From JBBRCE01 sp038205115 (GTDB taxonomy: Bacteria > Planctomycetota > Planctomycetia > Pirellulales > JBBRCE01), in contig JBBRCE010000099.1 of the NCBI GenBank assembly GCA_038205115.1, positions 1 through 7,521 of the forward strand: 7,521 nucleotides of DNA. Reading direction: 5' to 3'. This document shows, piece after piece, positions 1-5,508 of the stretch. Below the pieces are notes generated by a model. The model was not told the DNA's origin. It made no database searches and worked only from the letters and a program-made list of their open reading frames with translations. The position numbers were made by a program, and so were the translations under genes. The first letter of the stretch is position 1. Every line of letters begins with the position of its first letter.

Positions 1-107
1 AACAGCAGGTTGAGCTTTTGATAAAACGGATGTCCGGCCGATCGCGGCAACATCTCCGCGGCCAAAAACAGTTCTTGTTGCAGTTGCTTCCGCTTGCCCA
101 TCGCCAC
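1..107 (-). CDS. Transposase, N-terminal fragment (IS1182/IS5-like), cut by window edge
   Basis: The minus strand encodes the first 33-35 residues of a protein that leaves the window on the left. From the ATG at 101 it begins MGKRKQLQQELF, followed by a segment around residues 18-33 with the pattern LPRSAGHPFYQKLN. From memory of the family, this 'LPrSpGHPFY.rLN' pattern near the N-terminus is typical of planctomycete transposases of the IS1182/IS5-like group, where it precedes the InsH-type N-terminal domain. I prefer the GTG start at 105-107, because an AAGGAG-type ribosome binding site (ctcctt on the plus strand, 117-122) lies about 9 nt upstream; the ATG at 99-101 is 15 nt away. No catalytic residue lies in the window, so activity cannot be judged, and the family call rests on a short motif. 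Confidence 0.6.
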   Translation of the reverse strand, partial: MAMGKRKQLQQELFLAAEMLPRSAGHPFYQKLNLL

Positions 108-368
108 GGTCAGGTACTCCTTTGACTGACATTGCCCACCAGGCCAACAGTTTATCAACCGCGCGGGAATTGGGAATACTTCAACGGCCTGCTAAACCTG
201 ACAAAGATTGACTGGATCGCCGACTGCGAACTTTCCGAGCCGACGCGATTCGAGCGTTTGACATCTCCCGTCGGAATAAGCAAACCTGCGGCTCTTCCGG
301 TTTTGAGTTTTTGGCTCGGGCAATGGGGCTTGCTCGGTCGCGTAGGATTAGAGGTGAGTGTTGACGAT
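108..368. other. Intergenic, no recognisable gene
   Basis: About 260 bp between the leftward transposase fragment and the IS630 element. Its first part carries the ribosome binding site of the edge transposase, and the end of that insertion sequence must lie somewhere here, but I could not place it. The open frames on either strand gave no recognisable protein. Confidence 0.5.
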
Positions 369-409
369 CCACGCCGATGCTAAATAACCTATTGTGATTC
401 TGAGAGGCG
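369..409 (+). repeat. Left terminal inverted repeat of the IS630 element
   Basis: This pairs with 1544-1584. It contains the identical 8-mer gctaaata (379-386) and the shared gaggcg (404-409). The transposase stop codon (cta on the plus strand, 389-391) lies inside the repeat, an economical arrangement often seen in small insertion sequences. Confidence 0.65.
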
Positions 410-1477
410 AAGTTCAGGCGCTTTGCTTTTCGGATAGTGATGGCCGCCGTTTTGATTTCGGCCATTGAGGTAGGAGTTGACGCGCTTCAACAACTCGCTC
501 ATCGTCCGGCAGCGATGGTTGCGGGTGACGTTGTCATGGAGATCTTTCCAGGTCCGCTTGATGCGATTGTGATCCGGGCAGTATGGCGGCAGAAAGTGCA
601 GCCGAATGCGCTTGCCGGCAGACGCCAACGCCAACCGCGTGCGGTGGCTGTGATGGATCTGGAAATTATCGAGCACCACATGAATGCATTTGGATTTCGG
701 ATTGTCTTTGAGCAATTGCCAAAGTAACAGGATGAACAGGTCGCTGGTTTTGCGTTCCGACTCGACCCACGTCAGTTTGCCTGTGCGTGCGTTGAGCGCT
801 CCGGCCAAGTAACGCTTTTCGTTCTTGCCGGGCGTAAGCACCGTTTTCTGCTGGCCTGGCAGCATCCAATCCGGTCCGATTTTTGGGTTCAGATGAATAT
901 CTACTTCGTCGACATACACGGCGATCTCGCCGCGCCGCAACGTCTTAATCTGCCGCCGAATCTGCTGCAAACGCCGCATTCGCCGCGCCTGGGGCCACGG
1001 GCAGCCGACGATCGGTTTGGGCCGGCCTAGCCGCACTTTGTGCCGTTTGAGCAGTCGACAAATCGTCGTGACGAACACGCGGATGCGGGTGCGTTTGGCT
1101 AACACCAGAGCCAACAGTTCTTGTGTCCAGGTGGTGCGTTGGTAGCCGTATTTGTCTGGCGACAAGCCGACGGCGATCAGCAACTCCAACTCGTCGTTTT
1201 CGTCGGTCTTGTGGTCGCCGTTGTCTTCGCGCGCGTCGGCCATGCCGGTTGGTCCCTGCTCGACAAAACGCTGGGCCACGCGATACACTTGCGACTCGGA
1301 GCACAAGCCGCCACGCGACAACTGCCTGTGCGTTTTGCCTTGCACCAAACCGACAACCACCTTGCATCGACAACGCTCCACCGCCGACCGTTGATGCCGA
1401 CTCTGGAATTTCAGGATTCGACGTTCGCGTCTGGAAAGCTGCTGCCAACGACACACAACGTGTTCTTGCATTTTCAC
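389..1477 (-). CDS. IS630-family transposase, catalytic E replaced by K
   Basis: This 362-residue DDE transposase of Tc1/mariner-IS630 type would cut and paste its element at TA sites. An N-terminal helix-turn-helix region (about residues 38-75, including KTHRQLSRGGL and SESQVYRVAQRF) would bind the terminal repeats. The RNase H-like catalytic core follows: D190 in YVDEVDIHL, D270 in HVVLDNFQIHH, then LPPYCPDHNRIKRTW. In this family the last motif normally reads N.IE..W, with the glutamate as third metal ligand; here it is K307 (codon AAG, 557-559). A single G-to-A change in a GAG codon would explain it. Length and reading frame are otherwise intact, so decay is recent or the copy is kept passively. 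GTG at 1475-1477 is chosen as start because GGAG (plus-strand ctcc, 1485-1488) lies 7 nt upstream; ATG at 1469-1471 is the alternative. Confidence 0.9.
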   Translation of the reverse strand: MKMQEHVVCRWQQLSRRERRILKFQSRHQRSAVERCRCKVVVGLVQGKTHRQLSRGGLCSESQVYRVAQRFVEQGPTGMADAREDNGDHKTDENDELELLIAVGLSPDKYGYQRTTWTQELLALVLAKRTRIRVFVTTICRLLKRHKVRLGRPKPIVGCPWPQARRMRRLQQIRRQIKTLRRGEIAVYVDEVDIHLNPKIGPDWMLPGQQKTVLTPGKNEKRYLAGALNARTGKLTWVESERKTSDLFILLLWQLLKDNPKSKCIHVVLDNFQIHHSHRTRLALASAGKRIRLHFLPPYCPDHNRIKRTWKDLHDNVTRNHRCRTMSELLKRVNSYLNGRNQNGGHHYPKSKAPELRLSESQ

Positions 1478-1543
1478 CGGGGAACTCCCTCCAGCGTGTG
1501 CTTGGAAACAAACGTAAGTGTTTGGAGTCCCTCGTTCTACCTA

Positions 1544-1584
1544 CGCCTCCCAGGTTCGCGCAAGCCTATTTAGCTGCGGATTGG
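1544..1584 (-). repeat. Right terminal inverted repeat of the IS630 element
   Basis: This is the reverse-complement partner of 369-409. It holds tatttagc (1567-1574), the complement of the gctaaata 8-mer at the left end, and cgcctc (1544-1549). It lies 66 bp upstream of the transposase start, so it should overlap or adjoin the transposase promoter. Confidence 0.65.
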
Positions 1585-1652
1585 TCGTTTGCGAAACGTC
1601 ATCGCCCGGAAATTTCTCCGTAACCAAACACTCCGATGGTGCCGTGGCGACG

Positions 1653-2999
1653 TTAGCGCATCACCGCCCAAGTGATCATCGCCACTGCCAGGCAAATCGT
1701 CACCAGGACGATCGGAGCAGCGTAAAATACCCAGTCTGGTAGCATCATCGGTTGTTTTTTGACCAGCTCGCCATGGGCAACGGTTTCTTGACCAAACGCG
1801 GAAATCGATTCCGTACCGTCCAGGGGATTTTCAGGCGCCAAGTGCGGCAACGGCTGTTGCGAAAGCAGCTCGTCGAATGCTTCAGCGGTATCGGCCATTT
1901 CCGAGCCAGCGATCACCAGTGGCGTTGCCGCGGCGGCCGGATCGAGCTGGCAATCGGCTTCGCTCAACGGGCGAATCGCTCCGCCAGCCCACGGCTGCAA
2001 GCGATTGATCACTTGTTGCGCATCGGCCAGCCGCGCCGAAGCCTCTTTCTGCATCATGGCCGCAATCACATCGATGAATTCCGGGCTGAGCGCGGAATTC
2101 AGCACACGTGGGTTAATGGGGCTGTCGTGACAATGGCGGCGTGCTTTTTCTTTGGAGCTGCCGCCAGGATACGGCACCTTGCCGGTCACCGCGTAATACA
2201 GCGTGCAACCCAACGAGTAAATATCGCTGCCGGGCGTAAGGTTTCTGGGCGCCAAAACCTGCTCGGGCGAAAGATAATCGGCCGTGCCCACCACCTTGCC
2301 GGCGCGCGGATCCTCGTAGGTTCCGTCGAGCGAGCCCGCCAGACCAAGATCGGAAACTTTGGTCAAACCCTCGGGCGTGACCAGCAAATTTCCGGGTTTG
2401 ACGTCGCGATGGATCAGTCCGCGCGCATGTGCATGCTGCAGACCTTCGGCCGCTTGCGAAATGATGGTCGCGGCGTCGGCCATGCTCAACGGACCGCGAC
2501 TGCGAACGAGCCGCCGTAGATCGGATCCCGGCACATATTCGGTGACTAAAAAATAGACGTTGCCGTCGAACCCGGCGTCGAACGCCCGCACCAGGTTTTT
2601 GTGATCCAAGGCTGCCAAGGCACGAATTTCGTTGTTGAAACTCGCCACGGTTTCGGGCGTCGATTTATGTTTAGGCAGCACTTTAATGGCCACATGGCGG
2701 CCCATGATGGCGTGCTCAGCCAAAAACACCTGCCCCATGCCGCCTTGACCAATTGGGCCGGTGATCCGGTATTTGCCCAGCTGAAAACGTGTGACGCCTT
2801 TCAGCAGTTGGTCGGCCTGATAACGCGTTAGTTTACCGCATTCGACCAACGTGTCGGCCAGAGCGCATTCCAATTCGCAATCGTCCGCTTCAATCAGCGC
2901 AGCATCCAGCGATGCCTGTGCCGCGTCGAGGTCGGCTTGTTCGACCAATTTGCTGGCCAAGGCCGACCGTTGAAATATCCTGCGATGGGTCGCTTCCAA
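1653..2999 (-). CDS. Membrane-anchored Hanks-type Ser/Thr protein kinase
   Basis: This 448-residue protein would transfer phosphate from ATP to Ser/Thr of unknown partners. Residues about 1-70 form a helical leader containing LTRYQADQLLKG (57-68), common before the kinase domain in planctomycetes. The kinase domain spans about 77-335: glycine loop GQGGMGQV (84-91), catalytic Lys K106 in VAIK, E124 of helix C, HRDVKPGN (197-204) with D199, K201 and N204, metal-binding D217 in DLG, SPE (244-246) and D259 in SDIYSLG. All key residues are present, so it should be active. A linker of about 85 residues follows, then one hydrophobic segment (about 423-447), predicting a C-terminal membrane anchor with the kinase in the cytoplasm. 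No upstream ATG or GTG exists in frame before a stop, so TTG at 2997-2999 is the start. It lies downstream of the sulfatase in the same direction; co-transcription is possible but unproven. Confidence 0.93.
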   Translation of the reverse strand: MEATHRRIFQRSALASKLVEQADLDAAQASLDAALIEADDCELECALADTLVECGKLTRYQADQLLKGVTRFQLGKYRITGPIGQGGMGQVFLAEHAIMGRHVAIKVLPKHKSTPETVASFNNEIRALAALDHKNLVRAFDAGFDGNVYFLVTEYVPGSDLRRLVRSRGPLSMADAATIISQAAEGLQHAHARGLIHRDVKPGNLLVTPEGLTKVSDLGLAGSLDGTYEDPRAGKVVGTADYLSPEQVLAPRNLTPGSDIYSLGCTLYYAVTGKVPYPGGSSKEKARRHCHDSPINPRVLNSALSPEFIDVIAAMMQKEASARLADAQQVINRLQPWAGGAIRPLSEADCQLDPAAAATPLVIAGSEMADTAEAFDELLSQQPLPHLAPENPLDGTESISAFGQETVAHGELVKKQPMMLPDWVFYAAPIVLVTICLAVAMITWAVMR

Positions 3000-3005
3000 A
3001 ACGTG

Positions 3006-3011
3006 CTCACC
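3006..3011 (-). promoter_or_regulatory. Ribosome binding site fixing the TTG start of the kinase
   Basis: The minus strand reads GGTGAG, 6 nt before the TTG codon. The spacing and purine content support a non-ATG start; the nearest in-frame ATG codons lie inside the kinase domain and would remove the glycine loop. Confidence 0.5.
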
Positions 3012-3248
3012 GAATGCTTTACTTGCCGCTAGCGTCCTAGCAACCGCCGGACGGAATGCTGTAGCATAACTGCAATGTCAGCCATGCGCCAAGTTTTACG
3101 GCCGCCGCGAACGCGTACGTCAGTGGCTCGCGCGGCGATCAACCTGGCGACCCGAAAGCGCGCACGAAGGCGATATCCGTTGGTTCACCCGGTTCCGCAC
3201 TGCCCGTCGCAACCGGCTCGTTGCTTTTCCAAAACGAATCGAGCCCCA

Positions 3249-4604
3249 TCAATCCTGCTTGTCGTCGGTCTTCACGTACTCCTTCGGGAGAGTGGCGACC
3301 CAGGCTGCCGCTTTTGCTGCGAGTGTCTTTACGATTTTGGGATATTGAGCGGCAAGGTTTTTCGATTCGGCAGGATCGGCAACGATATCGTAGAGTTCGA
3401 TTTCGCCTCTCTTCCGCATTGGTTGGAAGAGTTTCCATTGGCCTTCGCGAATCACCGCTTCGCTGCCAGGGGAACTGGTTTTCCAGAACAACGGTTTGAT
3501 GCGCGTGTGGACTGCGCCGAGCCACGCTTTCGAGGAGTCTTCGCCGTCGAAGTCCGTGGCTTTGTACTTTGCTCCGGTCAGCGAACACAGCGACGGCAAC
3601 CAGTCGATGGCGCTGAGCATGGACTTCTCGTCGACGCGGCCCACAGGCACATGCCCTGGCCAGCGTACGATAAAAGGCACGCGTACTCCGCCTTCGAAGT
3701 TCGTATGCTTGCCGCCGCGGAGCGGACCGTTGCAACCCATCATGTTGAAGCGCGTCCCGCCTTGATCGACCTTGCCCATGTCGCAACCTTGATCGCTGCT
3801 AAAGACGACGATGGTGTTGTTTCGCAGCCCCAGTTCGTCGAGCCGCTTCAGCAATCGTCCGACGGCATCGTCGAGAGATTCTACATCCGCCAGGTAGCGT
3901 TTCATGCCGTCGTCCACGTCGCCGCCCGCGCCGCGCGAAGCTTTGAACTTGTCTTGCATTTGGGCTGGGAAATCGCCGTCTTTGACCTTGAGTCCGCTCC
4001 AACGCTTGACGAGCGTGTCGACCGGATCGACTTTATTGTGCGAGATGTGGCCCCACACATTCACGTAGAACGGTCGCCCGCTGTTGCTTTCGATGAACTG
4101 GATTGCTTCGTCATAAATATGCGCGTCGCGGCCGCGCTCATCGCCCTTGAGCTTCTTTCCACCCGCCTCTTCCCCTCCACCGATGGAATCAATCCCGTAG
4201 GTGCCCGGCGTCTGCACCGGACCGATGTGCCACTTGCCGAAATGCCCGGTCGCATATCCATTCTTCTTGAGCAGTTCGGTGATGGTGATGTGACTTGCGA
4301 AACCGCCGTTGGCCGGATACGTCGGAAAGGTCGCCGGAAACTTCGACGACATAAACCCTGTGCGCGACGGGCAACAGGTGCAACCGGTCACATAGAATTG
4401 CTTGAAGCACGTCCCCTCCGCCGCAAGCTTATCGATGTTTGGCGTGCGCGAATAAGGATGCCCCCAACAATGCAGATCGCCGCCGCCGAGATCGTCGGCC
4501 AGTAGAAAGACGATGTTGGGCTTGTTCGATCGCCCTTCAGCCGCCTGGAGTGCGGCCGACGGCATCAACAGTAGGGCTGCAAGTACCGTCGCAAGATGTC
4601 TCAT
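3249..4604 (-). CDS. Exported type I sulfatase (formylglycine-dependent)
   Basis: This 451-residue sulfatase would hydrolyse sulfate esters, probably of sulfated polysaccharides, in the periplasm or outside the cell; the substrate is not readable. A signal peptide (about 1-21, hydrophobic core TVLAALLLMPSAAL, cleavage near LQA/AEG) precedes PNIVFLLADDLG (29-40), whose DD binds calcium. CxPSR is C77-C78-P79-S80-R81, with C77 the residue converted to formylglycine. GKWHIG (123-128), H189, FSSDQG (D271) and LRGGKHTNFEGG (K299) supply the remaining active-site elements. Length is normal. ATG at 4602-4604 is preferred because it starts directly at the signal peptide, although its ribosome binding site is weak (GAG). 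An upstream in-frame ATG (4686-4688) has a better GAGG site but would bury the signal. The signature motif ends FMSS instead of the usual ..TG. About 250 bp separates its stop from the kinase start. Confidence 0.93.
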   Translation of the reverse strand: MRHLATVLAALLLMPSAALQAAEGRSNKPNIVFLLADDLGGGDLHCWGHPYSRTPNIDKLAAEGTCFKQFYVTGCTCCPSRTGFMSSKFPATFPTYPANGGFASHITITELLKKNGYATGHFGKWHIGPVQTPGTYGIDSIGGGEEAGGKKLKGDERGRDAHIYDEAIQFIESNSGRPFYVNVWGHISHNKVDPVDTLVKRWSGLKVKDGDFPAQMQDKFKASRGAGGDVDDGMKRYLADVESLDDAVGRLLKRLDELGLRNNTIVVFSSDQGCDMGKVDQGGTRFNMMGCNGPLRGGKHTNFEGGVRVPFIVRWPGHVPVGRVDEKSMLSAIDWLPSLCSLTGAKYKATDFDGEDSSKAWLGAVHTRIKPLFWKTSSPGSEAVIREGQWKLFQPMRKRGEIELYDIVADPAESKNLAAQYPKIVKTLAAKAAAWVATLPKEYVKTDDKQD

Positions 4605-4975
4605 GGTGTTGCTCGAATCAGTTGTTGCAATTGCACTATTTGTTGGTGAATCAAAGGCCACATTTAGACGGCGGCTGGCGTTGTCCATGACGCGTCCTCG
4701 GACAGTCGTGAACAGTTCCGCTGGCAGGCGTCCAGTTCTCATTTGAATTTGCGAATTGGCACTCCGCGCTGTCTCACAATGCAATGAATTGCATGCACGC
4801 AACGGCCGCGCTGTGCAGGTCGTGGAAACTGGCGGCGAAGCGAAATTGTGCGCGGAACGCTTCATTCGAATCTTCGCCGATTATCTCTCATTTGTCTCGC
4901 GACCGCGATCGTGTGTCAAAGTATTTGTCATGGAGTTTCCGCGAAACGCGGGCGATCGCTGAATTGGCTTGCTTC
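4605..4975. other. Intergenic region upstream of the sulfatase
   Basis: About 370 bp between the sulfatase start and the end of the doubtful frame to its right. It should contain the leftward sulfatase promoter, but I see no convincing -35/-10 pair. The only marked structure is a short palindrome, tgcaatgaattgca (4780-4793), two 6-nt arms with a 2-nt spacer, which could be a regulator site. No recognisable protein is encoded on either strand. Confidence 0.4.
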
Positions 4976-5326
4976 TTAACGCACAGCATGCAGTGCGTTG
5001 ATTGGACGGAAATCATTGTCGCCGCGGCCGAAGGTTCTTACGCGCGAGCGAAATTCAGGACGAATATCGCAACAGCCAAATCCACAGCCCCCAATAAGCT
5101 GAGCGGAAGCGCCCTGAAAAAGCTCCTCGCAGATCATCGTAAAACGCAAAAATCGGAAAAGCGAACGCTTGGGTGACAGCGATTGCTTGATGTCATCATC
5201 CGGGACTAAAATTTCTTCTTGATGCACCTTGGCCACTTCGGCGAACTCCTCCACGCAGCGAGGGCAGCGAAATTGATATTTTTTAGCGCCAATGCCGCAC
5301 GCGCATTCGGGGGTGGCCTGGGTCAA
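4976..5326 (-). CDS. Doubtful small protein with zinc-ribbon-like cysteines
   Basis: This open frame of 116 codons begins at a TTG (5324-5326) and ends in TAA. I do not recognise it. Its first third looks protein-like: CxC (residues 8 and 10) and CPRC (21-24) make a CxC-10-CPxC pattern that could bind zinc, followed by an acidic-basic stretch (EEFAEVAKVHQEEILVPDDD). The remainder, including GCGFGCCDIRPEF and the tail, has no evident fold. No convincing ribosome binding site precedes the TTG, and no ATG lies upstream before an in-frame stop. If real, it would be a short zinc-ribbon protein transcribed leftward towards the sulfatase. It may equally be a chance frame, or the start of a longer gene that has decayed. 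Function unknown. Confidence 0.3.
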   Translation of the reverse strand: MTQATPECACGIGAKKYQFRCPRCVEEFAEVAKVHQEEILVPDDDIKQSLSPKRSLFRFLRFTMICEELFQGASAQLIGGCGFGCCDIRPEFRSRVRTFGRGDNDFRPINALHAVR

Positions 5327-5355
5327 AGGGTTGGCGCTTTGCCAGCGAAAATCTC

Positions 5356-5385
5356 TTGACCAGCTCCGGTTGTGCGGATTATAGT
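5356..5385 (+). promoter_or_regulatory. Sigma-70-like promoter for the PATR gene
   Basis: TTGACC (5356-5361) and TATAGT (5380-5385), each 5 of 6 to consensus, are spaced 18 bp apart on the plus strand. Transcription would start near 5392, giving a leader of about 115 nt before the ATG at 5509. This is the best promoter match in the upstream region of the gene. Confidence 0.45.
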
Positions 5386-5508
5386 TGGTGATATTGTCTG
5401 CTCCTCGGTGCCCAACACCTGCTTACTCTGCCGAGTGACTTTCGTTCGAATGTGCGGCTTCTCTTTGTAGCCGCGTCCCAACCGCTCGTTGAATTAGAGA
5501 CCCAACCG

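Larger units (their letters stand above)
369..1584 (-). mobile_element. IS630-family insertion sequence, probably inactive
   Basis: One full-length IS630-type transposase gene is bracketed by imperfect inverted repeats at 369-409 and 1544-1584. The core of the repeats (379-409 and 1544-1574) matches at 22 of 31 positions, and the flanking 10 nt outward match at 6 of 10. The overall length of about 1.2 kb is normal for IS630. These elements insert at TA and duplicate it. TA occurs inside the conserved 8-mer gctaaata at both ends (381-382 and 1571-1572), but similarity extends outward, so the exact termini are uncertain by some 15 bp. The element lies just downstream of the kinase gene without interrupting it. 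The transposase appears to lack its third catalytic acidic residue, so this copy would need help in trans to move. Confidence 0.8.

Noticed and set aside
132..383. Open frame of 83 codons on the plus strand next to the IS630 element
   Set aside because: No recognisable motif or ribosome binding site was seen, and it runs into the left terminal repeat of the IS.
1752..2519. Open frame on the plus strand, opposite the kinase
   Set aside because: It is antisense to the kinase catalytic core, has no recognisable domain, and is explained by the coding bias of the kinase gene.
3189..3216. Inverted repeat ccggtt/aaccgg downstream of the sulfatase as a terminator
   Set aside because: The stem is only 6 bp with a 16-nt loop and no T-run follows on the minus strand, so it does not resemble an intrinsic terminator.
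3075..4505. Long open frame on the plus strand, opposite the sulfatase
   Set aside because: It is antisense to an unmistakable sulfatase with conserved motifs. The translation is rich in Arg, Ala and Val without recognisable motifs, as expected for a shadow frame in GC-rich coding DNA.
5378..5383. Perfect TATAAT on the minus strand, upstream of the small zinc-ribbon-like frame
   Set aside because: No acceptable -35 hexamer lies 16-18 bp upstream, and the match overlaps the better plus-strand promoter, so it is probably coincidental.
5401..5440. Short inverted repeats (ggtg/cacc and ctcgg/ccgag) in the PATR leader as a riboswitch
   Set aside because: The stems are only 4-5 bp, mutually exclusive in part, and match no riboswitch core that I know.
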